Shown piece by piece: positions 36,135 through 45,578 of a DNA stretch of 64,000 nucleotides; position 1 is the stretch's first letter; each line of letters begins with the position of its first letter. Location of the stretch: positions 171,422 to 235,421 of the forward strand of contig QFXG01000028.1 of NCBI GenBank assembly GCA_003402285.1, written 5' to 3'. The notes beneath the pieces were generated by a model. It had not been told where the DNA came from, did no database searches, and worked only from the letters and a program-made list of their open reading frames with translations. The translations under genes and the position numbers were made by a program. The stretch comes from Candidatus Nitrotoga sp. SPKER (GTDB lineage: Bacteria > Pseudomonadota > Gammaproteobacteria > Burkholderiales > Gallionellaceae).

Positions 36135-37098
36135 ATGAAAGAACAGACAGATGCCACCCATTCGATTGAAAACCATCCACACGAGAATTTAGAAGGATTT
36201 GATGCACTGGCTGAACTTGCATTAGCCATGCACTCCTCAGGGACTCACGGTGTCGACTCAATATGGAGACAGCTTAATCCCGAGCTTTGGGATTTGACTC
36301 ACAACCCTTGGGCTGTCTTGCAAACAATTCAGCGTGAAAAATTTCAATGCGAATTAGCCGACCCCACTTTCTGTAATCGTATTGATGATTTGGTGCAAGC
36401 CAGACGAGCTTCTGCACACGCCCCCGCTTGGTTTCAGCAAACCTATCCGCAATCTCCACTTTGGACAAATGTTTGGTGAAGAACACGGCGATGATCCAGC
36501 TTGGGACGCTGCTGAAGCGAAAGCACTTTATGATCTGCTTGAACATGCAGTTTTCCCGGAATTTTATACCCGCAACCAAGGGGAATTCCTACCGCGGTGG
36601 TAGCGCGGATGCGAGAAAGTATGGTGCGCTTAACACCGCACTTTTCTACAAACAAAACTGTGCGTGAATATACGGAACAATATTACCTCCCCGCTGTCTC
36701 AGCGCTATCGTGAGCGCATGGTTGATAAAGGTGCAGTAGGCGTGCAGATCGTTAATTGGCGGCACAATCTGGATCAACATTGGGTCGCGCTCCGGTTCGG
36801 CGAAATCAAGGTAGCGGCTAACGAGCAACAACATATATTTAAAGTACAGGTCTACCTCGATGACCTCGACGCAAACGCCATGCGAGTCGAGCTATATGCC
36901 GGTGGCATCAATGGAGGCAGTCCAATCAGGCAAGCAATGGCGCGCATCAGCCCGCTAACGTATTCGGTTGGCAGGTATCTATACCGTGGGACAGTATCGG
37001 CAATTCGATCATCCACCGATTTTACCGCGCGGATAATTCCATATTACCCCGGTATATCAATACCTTTGGAAACAACTCACATCGTGAGGCAACGGTGA
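36135..37098 (+). pseudogene. Alpha-glucan (glycogen) phosphorylase, internal deletion and frameshifts
   Basis: The first fragment (36135-36479) encodes the DUF3417 N-terminus of alpha-glucan phosphorylases (LWDLTHNPWAVLQTIQREKF, RRASAHAPAWFQQTYP). The C-terminal fragment follows at once in another frame (GEEHGDDPAWDAAEAKALYD from about 36473), and the roughly 550 residues between, including the PLP lysine region, are gone. Two more frame breaks follow: one near 36581, after which ARMRESMVRLTPHFSTNKTV reads in a third frame, and one near 36700, after which RYRERMVDKGAVGVQIVNWR continues to the stop at 37098. Intact relatives are about 850 residues, so the gene cannot make a working phosphorylase. 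Confidence 0.85.
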
Positions 37099-37319
37099 TT
37101 TTTACAGGCAACACCATTGAAGATTCATGGGGGAAAATTCTACATAGCAAATTATCTGCAATAGGCTTGAATACAGCACAAAACTGGAAAACATTAAGCG
37201 TCACTAAAACTCAAGCAAACAATGCCGATAAAGCAATATCTCATACTGAACACAAGGATCAAAACACTACACGCTAACAGAACACCCTCCAATATTTCGT
37301 ACTACATGATCGGCAAAAA

Positions 37320-37853
37320 ATGGTTAATCAAAGTTCTCAACCTGGCGTCTTAACCATGGGGCATTCCACACTGTCTCTGGAAGAGTTTATCGATCTGCTT
37401 AAAACTCACTCAATTACAAGTCTTATCGATGTACGTAGTGTGCCGAGATCTCGTCACAATCCACAATTCAATGGTGACACCTTGCCCGTCGCACTTGAAC
37501 TTGCCAGCATTCGCTATACGCACGCTACTGGCTTAGGGGGCTTTCGTCGCGCGGAGCCAGAATCACCGAATATGGGTTGGCGAAATGCTTCATTCCGCGG
37601 TTTTGCGGACTATATGCAGACTACCGAATTTGCAGAAAATCTGGCGATTCTGCTGGAACTGGCGACGCATGAGCGGGTGGCATTGATGTGTGCTGAGGCG
37701 GTTCCGTGGCGTTGCCATCGCTCATTAATTGCGGATGCATTGTTAGTACACGGTACCCCTGTCGAGGAAATTATCAGCAAAACGCGACTTCAGCCGCATG
37801 CACTCACTTCTTTTGCCAAGGTAGACGGCATGACTATAAATTACCCACCCTAG
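37320..37853 (+). CDS. DUF488 family protein
   Basis: A 177-residue protein of the DUF488 family, whose function is not established. Typical motifs are the N-terminal MGHSTLSLEEFIDLLKTHSI, LIDVRSVPRSRHNPQFN, GLGGFRRAEPESPNMGWRNA, FRGFADYMQT, and the Cys/His segment LMCAEAVPWRCHRSLIADAL. The conserved cysteines (CAE and CHRS) suggest a catalytic or metal role. It is a stand-alone gene between the phosphorylase remnant and the Rieske oxidoreductase. Confidence 0.85.
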   Translation: MVNQSSQPGVLTMGHSTLSLEEFIDLLKTHSITSLIDVRSVPRSRHNPQFNGDTLPVALELASIRYTHATGLGGFRRAEPESPNMGWRNASFRGFADYMQTTEFAENLAILLELATHERVALMCAEAVPWRCHRSLIADALLVHGTPVEEIISKTRLQPHALTSFAKVDGMTINYPP

Positions 37854-38109
37854 AGATGCCCTCATGATTCGAGGCTATGGCTTCAGAAGCCCAAAAAATT
37901 GCTTATTTTTAAAGTCAGAACCGGGATAACGAACAAATATTTGGCATATCGCATATTCCATTGCTTTAGCGACAGCCAAAATAAAAACATTGATATTTCT
38001 ATATGTTGTCGCACATAGCACTTCAAAAAGTACAGCGACAATGACAGTAAAGCATCAATTCTTTTAAGTCATTGTTCAAATTTTATTCTTAAATAAAAGG
38101 AGAAGTGCT

Positions 38110-38133
38110 ATGCACTTCGATCAAACAAAATGA
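38110..38133 (+). promoter_or_regulatory. Leader mini-ORF overlapping the Rieske/FAD oxidoreductase start
   Basis: A good AAGGAG site at 38098-38103 precedes an ATG at 38110 that encodes only MHFDQTK before TGA at 38131-38133. This stop overlaps the ATG (38130) of the next gene (ATGA). The same bases can form a hairpin (GAAGTGC at 38102-38108, GCACTTC at 38112-38118). It suggests translational coupling through a leader peptide; alternatively the real gene simply uses a distant ribosome binding site. Confidence 0.45.
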
Positions 38134-39674
38134 ACATAGACAAAACAAACCTGGACGGACCGAATTTCGCAACAGGTGTTGCACACTCAGTCGTGGCAGA
38201 AGGCGAAATGTTGCTGGGACATGCACATGGTGAACCGGTCTTGCTCACGCGATCCGGCAACGAACTGTTCGCCATTGGTGCTTTCTGCACACATTATGGG
38301 GCACCGCTGAATGAAGGATTACTGGTAGGCGATACTTTGCGTTGTCCTTGGCATCATGCCTGCTTTAGTCTGCGTACCGGAGAGGCGTTGCGTGCGCCAG
38401 CGCTGAATCCGATTTCCTGCTGGCGCATCGAACAATTAGATGGCATGGTATATGTTCGTGAGAAGCTCGAAATTCCAGAGCAGCAATCCTCTTTAATCGA
38501 GACTAACTTGCAAGGGCCGATTATTATTTTAGGCGGAGGCGCTGCTGGCAATGCTGCTGCGGAAATGCTCCGCCAAGAGGGTTATGTCGGTCGCATCACC
38601 ATGCTGAGCGCTGATGAATCTGAACCCTGTGACCGTCCCAATCTTTCGAAAGGTTATCTTGCAGGCACGACACCTGAAGAATTCAATTTCCTCCGATCAC
38701 CCGAATTTTATAGAGAACACGATATCGATTTGAAATTGGGCGCTCGAGCAACCACGATCGACACAGTGAATCAGTATGTACAGATCGAGAATGGTAATCG
38801 CTTTACCTATGCTGCCTTGCTACTCGCCACTGGCGCCGAGCCTGTTCGACTTGAAGTACCGGGTGGGGATCTCCCTCATGTATATTATTTGCGCACACTG
38901 GCCGATAGTCGCACGCTTGTCGCCAAGGCCCTGACTTCACAACGAGCTGTAATAATCGGTGCAAGCTTCATTGGACTGGAGGTTGCGGCATCACTTAGAA
39001 CTCGTGGTATCGAAGTACATGTGGTAGGGCGGGAGACCAATCCGATGGAGAAAATTCTGGGAGCGGATGTCGGAAAGTTCATCCGCAAACTCCATGAAGA
39101 CCATGGCGTAACGTTCCATCTCGATACGACTGCTACCTCGATCGACGCACATAACATCACATTGCAGAATGGAGAAATAATTCAAGCCGATTTTATCGTG
39201 GTTGGCATTGGTGTACGCCCATCAATCGCACTTGCAGAAGAGGCAGGATTAACCACGGATCGTGGTGTCACAGTGAACGAATACCTTGAAACAAGTGTTC
39301 CGGGTATATTTGCCGCTGGCGATATCGCACGCTGGCCGGATATGCTTACCGGTGAGCACATCCGCGTTGAACATTGGGTTGTTGCCGAGCGTCAGGGGCA
39401 GACTGCGGCGCGCAATATGCTTGGACGTCAGGAACGTTTTGACGCTGTTCCATTCTTCTGGACCGAGCAATACAATTTCGGCCTCGCTTATGTCGGCCAT
39501 GCTGAGCAATGGGACAAAGCCGAGATCGATGGGCAGCTTGACGCTGATACGCAAAACTGCACGATCACATATCGCCACGGTACCAAAAAATTGGCAGTGG
39601 CTACCGTTCACCGGGATCTGGAATGCTTACGTGCGGAAGTCGAATTTGAAAGAAATCTCGCCACAAAAAAATGA
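38130..39674 (+). CDS. Rieske [2Fe-2S]/FAD-dependent pyridine nucleotide-disulfide oxidoreductase (AIFM-like)
   Basis: A 514-residue fusion of an N-terminal Rieske ferredoxin domain (about residues 15-110) with a ferredoxin-reductase-like flavoprotein. The cluster ligands are in FCTHYGAPL (C53, H55) and CPWHHACF (C72, H75). FAD binds at IIILGGGAAGNAAAEMLRQE, NADH at VIIGASFIGLEVAASLR, and the second FAD motif is GIFAAGDIARWPD. Architecture resembles AIFM-like and nitrite/ferredoxin reductase-like enzymes. The redox partner is unknown. Its 3' end nearly meets the convergent protease gene (1 bp apart). Confidence 0.9.
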   Translation: MNIDKTNLDGPNFATGVAHSVVAEGEMLLGHAHGEPVLLTRSGNELFAIGAFCTHYGAPLNEGLLVGDTLRCPWHHACFSLRTGEALRAPALNPISCWRIEQLDGMVYVREKLEIPEQQSSLIETNLQGPIIILGGGAAGNAAAEMLRQEGYVGRITMLSADESEPCDRPNLSKGYLAGTTPEEFNFLRSPEFYREHDIDLKLGARATTIDTVNQYVQIENGNRFTYAALLLATGAEPVRLEVPGGDLPHVYYLRTLADSRTLVAKALTSQRAVIIGASFIGLEVAASLRTRGIEVHVVGRETNPMEKILGADVGKFIRKLHEDHGVTFHLDTTATSIDAHNITLQNGEIIQADFIVVGIGVRPSIALAEEAGLTTDRGVTVNEYLETSVPGIFAAGDIARWPDMLTGEHIRVEHWVVAERQGQTAARNMLGRQERFDAVPFFWTEQYNFGLAYVGHAEQWDKAEIDGQLDADTQNCTITYRHGTKKLAVATVHRDLECLRAEVEFERNLATKK

Positions 39675-39675
39675 A

Positions 39676-40977
39676 TCAGCTTCCATTTTTTTCATTGCTT
39701 ACCCAGGTAAGGTTTTCGACAGGAAGTGTACGCTCGGAATAGGTAAAATAGGAAGGCTTCCCTTTTCCCCCAGTATCCCTAAAAACAAAGTTAATTGGCT
39801 TTTTCTCTTCCTGCGATGTTTTGAGTACTGAATAGAAGGCGTCTAGCGTCTCTATCGTCTTTCCATTAACGGAATTCAACATATCCATTTTTTCAATTTC
39901 ATTGAAATCCCCTAATGAGCCTGCTTCGACAAAATAAACGGCAATCTTGCCCGGATTGAAATCATCTCGTCCCATATAGGGCGGAGTCTCGCAAAGTAGT
40001 AAGCCAGAAAACATGATGCAAATTTTGTCGTTAACTTTTTTTACAGGTTCCAGTTTGCCATTAATTACAACTTCTTGCCCCTCTCGCTTGATTCGTAAAG
40101 CAACATTGCCCAGCCTTCCACGAAGGGCATGAATAAGTTGGGTTTCATTTTCGACAGACTCCATCACACCGGGCACACCAATAATTTCATCACCCGTCCG
40201 AATATCAAATTTGGCAGGATCAATCAGGCTACGGGCAATTTTGAGCTGCATTTGCTCGTTGGGAGCCTTAAAAAAAGCCAATGGCAAATCAGGGGGCGAA
40301 GGATCTTTCCCTTCACGCAAGAGCTCTAGAACGCGGCAAGCATATTGCATGGGCACAGCAAAGTTACTATTTTGAGAATCGTTCATACTGGAAGTATTGA
40401 TCCCAACAATACGACCCGAAGATAGGCTGATCAACGGTCCCCCCGAATTTCCAGGGTTGATTGGGGCATCGGTTTGTAACATTTCCGATTCATACTTAGC
40501 GGTATGTCCCGATATGATGCCGCGCGTCCCAGTAAATTTCAGGCCGTTGGGATGACCGAAAGTACCCACCGTACGGCCAACGCCAGGCAGGTTTGTGCAC
40601 TCCAACTCGGGCAAGGCTGCGGTAGCCTTTTGCATTTCTTCATCAATACTAATAATAGCCAGATCAAGGAAAGGATCGACATAAACTTTTTTGGCTGGTA
40701 CGAATTTTCTGCCAAAAAATGCAACTTCCAACCGTGCTGGTGAGCGTGATACCACGTGGGCGTTGGTCATAATCCAGCCACGCTTTGTATCCACCACGAA
40801 TCCGGCTCCAAACGCAGTCCCTTTTTTATCGTTTCCAAATGGAATCGTAACGGCTTTCCTGATTTGTACTGTGTAGTGCTGTGCCTTTGAAAAGACATCT
40901 TCGTCGTTCTCGGCATGGGCAGAAATTACGCTGATCAACAGAGAGATTATTGTTATTCCAATTAAGTTAAGCTTCAT
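39676..40977 (-). CDS. Secreted trypsin-like serine protease with PDZ-like domains (HtrA-related)
   Basis: A 433-residue periplasmic protease. A signal peptide covers residues 1-22 (IISLLISVISAHA). The chymotrypsin-fold domain carries the triad H74 in MTNAHVV, D105 in DPFLDLAIIS and S178 in PGNSGGPLI. Two PDZ-like regions follow (about residues 240-320 and 355-415, the latter with DMLNSVNGKTIETLDAFYSV). It differs from DegP/DegQ in detail and is not clearly a known DegP orthologue. Role probably in envelope protein quality control. Convergent with the Rieske oxidoreductase, 1 bp apart. Confidence 0.85.
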   Translation of the reverse strand: MKLNLIGITIISLLISVISAHAENDEDVFSKAQHYTVQIRKAVTIPFGNDKKGTAFGAGFVVDTKRGWIMTNAHVVSRSPARLEVAFFGRKFVPAKKVYVDPFLDLAIISIDEEMQKATAALPELECTNLPGVGRTVGTFGHPNGLKFTGTRGIISGHTAKYESEMLQTDAPINPGNSGGPLISLSSGRIVGINTSSMNDSQNSNFAVPMQYACRVLELLREGKDPSPPDLPLAFFKAPNEQMQLKIARSLIDPAKFDIRTGDEIIGVPGVMESVENETQLIHALRGRLGNVALRIKREGQEVVINGKLEPVKKVNDKICIMFSGLLLCETPPYMGRDDFNPGKIAVYFVEAGSLGDFNEIEKMDMLNSVNGKTIETLDAFYSVLKTSQEEKKPINFVFRDTGGKGKPSYFTYSERTLPVENLTWVSNEKNGS

Positions 40978-41344
40978 TTTCGTCTCGCCAACAATAGATG
41001 TGACCCCATTTGTACAGGGAATATAAAGTTATTTAGTTTTGCGGACTATATCTACAATCACTTAAATGAATAATCCAGCGGCATCTGGATGGTAAGAAAA
41101 ATCTTATCTGCATTTAAACCCATCCATACTGTTTTTCGTCAAGCTATAACAATACTTTAGAGTATTTCAAATGTGAAAATGACCGTACCGTTAATGAGAT
41201 GAGGGAACAGACGAATCGCTTGATGGCGATGGTAACAAGAAAGCATCAAACGAATGAAAGTGGCGAAACATCAACCAGGAAGTACATAAAATCAGCAGTA
41301 GAGAACGAGCAAGAGCCGCTATATAGCATCATAAAGCAGGTGCA
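40978..41344. other. Intergenic region, nothing recognised
   Basis: About 370 AT-rich bases between the protease and the glycine-rich secreted protein. No open frame with homology, RNA gene or terminator was recognised. Confidence 0.5.
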
Positions 41345-41965
41345 TTAATCTGACGCAGGCTGGCCGTCTGGGTCTGGATCAGTTGCAGGCTGAGGTGCAA
41401 CCCGCAACCATCCTCCTGGACATTGGTTAACATAGGGATAGTACGCTTTAGCATCAACGCAGTAATACCACCATGACTCTTGCACATCTTGCGACAAATC
41501 AGTTGATGCTTCTTGTGTTGCGATCTGTTGTTCGTCGCTTCGTTCGATGTAAGTCACTGGCGCAGGTTGCACCAACGGGTAATAAGCGGGCGCGGGAGAA
41601 TAATAATAGGATGACCCATAATATGGAGCTCCGTAGTATGAGTACGGATAAGATCCGTAACGAAAACCCATCGGTGCACCCAAGTAGATGCCTACGCTTC
41701 TACTACGATTCCAGCCACTGCCTACGTATCTGCCGCCACTAAAGCCAGGACGACCTACCCCTACGCGGCCACCACTAAAACCGGAACCTCCCACGCGACT
41801 TCCGCCTGCGTGTCCACCGCCACTAAATCCAGAACCGCCACGTCCTCCAGTTGCGTGTCCGCCACCACTCCATGAACCTGCCGCAAACGACATCTCGCTC
41901 ATCAATGTTCCAACTAACGACATTGTGATTCCGGTTAATGATAGGATGATTTTGGATGTCTTCAT
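41345..41965 (-). CDS. Secreted glycine/tyrosine-rich protein with C-terminal WYYC...CPxGW motif
   Basis: A 206-residue protein with a signal peptide (residues 1-29, ending SEMSFAAG), a Gly/Ser/Arg-rich region with repeated SGFSGG units (about 30-85), a Tyr/Pro-rich part (GSYPYSYYGAPYYGSSYYYS) and the C-terminal SWWYYCVDAKAYYPYVNQCP block. That last motif is widespread in small envelope proteins of beta- and gammaproteobacteria; its function is not known. The two conserved cysteines may form a disulfide. Likely periplasmic or surface-associated. Confidence 0.75.
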   Translation of the reverse strand: MKTSKIILSLTGITMSLVGTLMSEMSFAAGSWSGGGHATGGRGGSGFSGGGHAGGSRVGGSGFSGGRVGVGRPGFSGGRYVGSGWNRSRSVGIYLGAPMGFRYGSYPYSYYGAPYYGSSYYYSPAPAYYPLVQPAPVTYIERSDEQQIATQEASTDLSQDVQESWWYYCVDAKAYYPYVNQCPGGWLRVAPQPATDPDPDGQPASD

Positions 41966-42262
41966 TTTGTCTATGTTCCTATATTCAGCATACGTAACAA
42001 TTTGATTTTCAAAATTGCAACCTAATACGTTTAAGAAGTGATTCCACTCCGATTCCTATAAAACACATAGCCTACTGTTAAAGACAATACCCATTGAATG
42101 CAGTTCCAAGTTATTTCGTGACAATTTTAAAAATTTTGAATATTTATTAATAAAAACGCATGTCTTCAATGACCGTTGACCAATACGCAGATTTAATGTT
42201 GCAAACCATCCTCAAAATAAATCTAAATTTCTCCGAACATAAAATGAACCTGAAAGTGGCTA
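41966..42262. other. Intergenic region, nothing recognised
   Basis: These 297 AT-rich bases separate the glycine/tyrosine-rich secreted protein from the outer-membrane barrel gene. No gene or structured element was recognised. Confidence 0.45.
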
Positions 42263-43345
42263 CTATGTACCAAACTGTCTCATAATCCCGATTCTAAAGA
42301 GGTCTCGATCGTTTTCTTCCGTAAAAGTGGCGACTCGACTAAAACTGACAAGACCTTTCCATTTATTGGTAATAAAACGCTCGACCTGAAGTGTAATTAA
42401 CCCGTGCAATTGAACATCATCCGATCCTCGTTGATTAATTGCTACATAGGGTCCAATACCCGCACTGGCAGACCAATTTGCATTCAAGGGTTGAACGAAC
42501 CATCCTTGAATGGCTACGCCATTACGATCCACTCGAACCTCGTCGTCACCTTCCATAATTCCCGCTATCGAAGCTCCCCACTGACTACCATAATATTTTT
42601 TTGCTTCTACGGAAAATCCCGGGGCGCCCTCTGATCCTCCATGATTGGTTTGGGCAATACCTGCGCTCAGCCCAAGCCAAATCGGATTCGCAGAAGACTC
42701 TAAATACTTGCTTGCAGGAACCTGGTCAAAGTATTTTCCGACCCCCACAAGCAACGCAATTGAGGAATGTGCTCCTGGCATGGTGACCTGATTTAGGGCA
42801 TATCGCATATGCAACCCTGGAGAAAATCGTTCAAGATCTACCAAAGCCGCAGCCGAAAACAAAGCCCCTAATTTTGCATCATTGATTTCGACTCCCTTGA
42901 TTCTTGTGGTATTCATACTAAAGTAGGGACCAAGTCCGAGCTCTAAATTTAATTTACGATTCAACTGACTCCTGTAAACCATCTGAGCCCCAAATCCATC
43001 TCGATGATTATTATGAGGGTGCCCTTCGTTGTAATGAATAAAGTCGAAACGAAATTTTGCATTCTTTAGAAAAAGCTTGTCGGACATAGAAATCGGGGTA
43101 TCAATTTCTTTGCCAAACCTCAATTCAAAGGGCTTCCATTGCATGGATTTATCGCCAGTGAGGTCTTTGCCATACGCAACTCCATTTCCAAAAGTTGCCG
43201 ACGCATAAGCATTGTTGTTATTTTCAATGACCTTTAAGTAAGAAGCAGCTTGTGGAAAATACAACTCTTCATTTTTCCTTTCATGGTCTTGACCAAAAGC
43301 CATGAAAGGAGAAACTAGCAAACTAAATAGAGAAATATATCGCAT
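42263..43345 (-). CDS. Predicted outer-membrane beta-barrel protein
   Basis: A 360-residue protein with an N-terminal signal peptide (MRYISLFSLLVSPFMAFGQ). The mature part alternates hydrophobic and polar residues in strands with aromatic ends (e.g. FRFDFIHYNEGH, LELGLGPYFSMN, IWLGLSAGIAQTN, WSASAGIGPYVAIN) and ends in a Phe-containing strand (LFRIGIMRQFGT), as expected for a barrel. The family was not recognised. No operon partner; AAGGA lies about 12 nt before the ATG. Base composition is more AT-rich than the core genes, consistent with acquired DNA. Confidence 0.7.
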   Translation of the reverse strand: MRYISLFSLLVSPFMAFGQDHERKNEELYFPQAASYLKVIENNNNAYASATFGNGVAYGKDLTGDKSMQWKPFELRFGKEIDTPISMSDKLFLKNAKFRFDFIHYNEGHPHNNHRDGFGAQMVYRSQLNRKLNLELGLGPYFSMNTTRIKGVEINDAKLGALFSAAALVDLERFSPGLHMRYALNQVTMPGAHSSIALLVGVGKYFDQVPASKYLESSANPIWLGLSAGIAQTNHGGSEGAPGFSVEAKKYYGSQWGASIAGIMEGDDEVRVDRNGVAIQGWFVQPLNANWSASAGIGPYVAINQRGSDDVQLHGLITLQVERFITNKWKGLVSFSRVATFTEENDRDLFRIGIMRQFGT

Positions 43346-43764
43346 TTTTATTAAATGTCCTTAATTCTGTTTTAAGGGAATATTATATTGTACGTATATT
43401 ATTTACATAACCAACAATAACTTACATTCCTTATTAAAATCTAAGACTTAAAGCAGGAGATACATCATGAGATACACAATATTACGTTACTTTAGGGCTT
43501 TATCATTTAAATGGAATCCTCTCCATAAAAATATAGGATATGCAGATAAATATGGACAGAACACACTGCGCCTTTAGTAAATTTGTTCAGGCAATTGTGG
43601 AGCTGTATTTCCTTGAAAGTGAAGCAGACATAACAGACAAATGATTAGGCGTTTTGTCAGGTCGCGCATGACCAAATGTAGCCTTGACGAATCGCTATAT
43701 ATAATTATATATTACGGGCCTATCGCTATATCGTCCGGTACAGCGAAATCTTGAGGGGGCTAAT
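43346..43764 (+). other. Intergenic region upstream of the PEP-CTERM gene
   Basis: An AT-rich stretch of about 420 bases. It holds one short open frame at 43467-43577 (separate entry) and tandem-like TATATA tracts near 43700 with the repeated string ATCGCTATAT. A GAGGGGG ribosome binding site precedes the PEP-CTERM gene start at 43765. Confidence 0.45.
43467..43577 (+). CDS. Candidate 36-residue small ORF
   Basis: The ATG at 43467 has a strong CAGGAG site 8 nt upstream and opens a 36-codon frame (starts MRYTILRYFRALSF, ends QNTLRL). It is basic and aromatic-rich. No homology is recognised. It could be a real small protein or the 5' end of a decayed gene. Confidence 0.3.
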   Translation: MRYTILRYFRALSFKWNPLHKNIGYADKYGQNTLRL

Positions 43765-44673
43765 ATGAAAAAAAGAATGGCGCTAAGCATCGTCTGCTTA
43801 GCATTGCATTATATGGCAGGTTTATCCGTTGCCGCAGCAGTGCCGTTGGCAAACAACCGCCAAATTGATATTGCAGTATCGAACAACAATGGCGCACAAA
43901 ATGGCTCAGGGCCGAATGACACTTATTACATCGACGCGCCCGGCGGCGGGCTCAACCAATTGCACATTTCAACCGATGGCACGATCGCCGGTCTTTTCGG
44001 TCAGGTCACTACAAAAAATATCGACACTTCTTCCACATCGGGAAGCTTTTACGTTACGACAACAGGTGGCCGCGGATTCAACGACTCCCTTATCCTGATG
44101 TTTTCCATGACCGGCCCGATCAGCGACGACTTCAGTCTTAAAATTAAATCAAGTGGCTATCAATGGGCAGCAACCGGATCGGCACCCGTCAACCCAACGT
44201 ATGTATCCGGCGCTGTCAACGAAGTATTCACGGCGGGGGATTTTAAATATGGTCCACAAAACGCCAAGCCAGGACCGGGTGCCTTGGGTACTTGGTCATT
44301 ACCATTCTATTCAGGCCAGAACATCAACGATCCCGAGACTGCACAAAATTTAATGTTCATCGATCTTTATCTCGGCAATACCAGCGACCGTTCGAGCATC
44401 GATAGCGGCAGCGCCAAAGTCGAGTTCGAGCTTGACGGCATTTTCGATAGCACGTCCTCTTTTAATGTTTACAGCTGGGCAGCCGTAGCAGCTATCGGAA
44501 ACGGTACAATTAACTGGACGAACAGGCTATCTACCAATCTGCTGGAAGCAGGACAAAGCGGGTATTCGATTAATACCACGGCAATTGCAGCGGTACCGGA
44601 ACCTGGTCAAGCTGCACTTCTGGGGATCGGATTTTTCGCGTTTGCGCTGACACGCCGAAAACGTCCTGCATAA
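43765..44673 (+). CDS. PEP-CTERM sorting domain protein
   Basis: A 302-residue exported protein with an N-terminal signal peptide (about residues 1-25, VCLALHYMAGLSVAAA) and a C-terminal PEP-CTERM tripartite signal: VPEPGQAALLGIGFFAFALT followed by RRKRPA. The middle part is rich in Ser, Thr, Asn and Gly and lacks cysteine. PEP-CTERM proteins are processed by an exosortase (EpsH/XrtA type) and linked to exopolysaccharide and biofilm production. The exosortase is not in this window. An intrinsic terminator follows at 44700. Confidence 0.92.
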   Translation: MKKRMALSIVCLALHYMAGLSVAAAVPLANNRQIDIAVSNNNGAQNGSGPNDTYYIDAPGGGLNQLHISTDGTIAGLFGQVTTKNIDTSSTSGSFYVTTTGGRGFNDSLILMFSMTGPISDDFSLKIKSSGYQWAATGSAPVNPTYVSGAVNEVFTAGDFKYGPQNAKPGPGALGTWSLPFYSGQNINDPETAQNLMFIDLYLGNTSDRSSIDSGSAKVEFELDGIFDSTSSFNVYSWAAVAAIGNGTINWTNRLSTNLLEAGQSGYSINTTAIAAVPEPGQAALLGIGFFAFALTRRKRPA

Positions 44674-44699
44674 GCCTTTTACAACAACACAATAAAAAA

Positions 44700-44721
44700 G
44701 CCGCACAAGTGCGGCCTTTTT
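44700..44721 (+). terminator. Intrinsic terminator after the PEP-CTERM gene
   Basis: GCCGCAC and GTGCGGC form a 7-bp stem around AA, flanked by an A-tract before and CTTTTTA after. Outer bases (AACAACA.. / ..TTGTTGTT) extend the stem, so it can work in both directions, for the PEP-CTERM gene and possibly for dsbC from the other side. Confidence 0.85.
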
Positions 44722-44858
44722 ATTGTTGTTCGATGATCACCAAAAACTACGCGAATAGCTCACTGCCGCTGTGGGGAAAGTTTAATACCAACGATACAGG
44801 TCTGCACCTGCATTATCTTGAATCCGCCAACCATAAGCTGTACCACAATGCAAAATAA

Positions 44859-45560
44859 TTAACGACTCGAAGTGCTATTTAATGACTTTTCCAATTCTGC
44901 AGCAGGTCTAAATCCAGGAACCAGAACACCATCCGCAAAGATCAATGCCGGAGTACCATTTATATTTAATTTGTGGCTTAGTTCCATTAATTTCGCGGCA
45001 GGAGTGTCGCATGTTCCTGCAGGCGGTTGTATATGGTTCAGCATCAGACTGTCCCACGCTTTGACTTGATCTTTGCTACACCAAACACCCTGTACTTTTT
45101 TGTCGGAGCCAGGGAATATGGATAGCATAAATAAATAAAGTGTGACGTTATCCACATTTTTCAATTCACTTTCCAGCTTTTGGCAGAAACTGCAATTTGG
45201 ATCGCTAAAATAAGCCATCTTCCGCTGACCATTACCTTTAACTTTTTTGATTGCAAGATCGAATGGAAGACTGTTGAAATCAATAGCGAATAACTTTTGT
45301 GAGCGCTCCTCTGTCAGGTTGCGCATTGTCTTCAGGTCAATGATGTTGCCGCTAATGAGGTACTGTGCTTTCTCATCGGTATAAAATAGCTGACCTTGCG
45401 CCACCACTTCATACAGGCCCAGAATATTGGCCTTGTTGGTTTTGTCAATCTTGCCAAGCTGCGGATAATTCTTTTGCAGAATGTCTTTCACCTTGGCTGC
45501 ATCGGCATGAGCATAAGAAAAAGAAAACAAGGTAAGCAGTACCAGAAACAGTTTAATCAT
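44859..45560 (-). CDS. dsbC: Thiol:disulfide interchange protein DsbC
   Basis: DsbC is a periplasmic disulfide isomerase kept reduced by DsbD. The 233-residue protein has a signal peptide (residues 1-19, LTLFSFSYAHA), an N-terminal dimerisation domain (about 20-85) and a thioredoxin-like domain with the active site C123-S-F-C126 in FSDPNCSFCQKLE. Well-studied DsbC has CGYC at this site. A second cysteine pair (WCSKDQ and GTCDTP) and the cis-Pro segment INGTPALIFADG complete the fold. It lies 18 bp after the ubiquinone hydroxylase gene on the same strand. Confidence 0.9.
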   Translation of the reverse strand: MIKLFLVLLTLFSFSYAHADAAKVKDILQKNYPQLGKIDKTNKANILGLYEVVAQGQLFYTDEKAQYLISGNIIDLKTMRNLTEERSQKLFAIDFNSLPFDLAIKKVKGNGQRKMAYFSDPNCSFCQKLESELKNVDNVTLYLFMLSIFPGSDKKVQGVWCSKDQVKAWDSLMLNHIQPPAGTCDTPAAKLMELSHKLNINGTPALIFADGVLVPGFRPAAELEKSLNSTSSR

Positions 45561-45578
45561 GATGAATTCCTGAAGAAG

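Noticed and set aside
37095-37277. 60-codon plus-strand open frame after the phosphorylase remnant
   Set aside because: It overlaps the last codons of the remnant, has no good ribosome binding site and no recognised family; likely chance.
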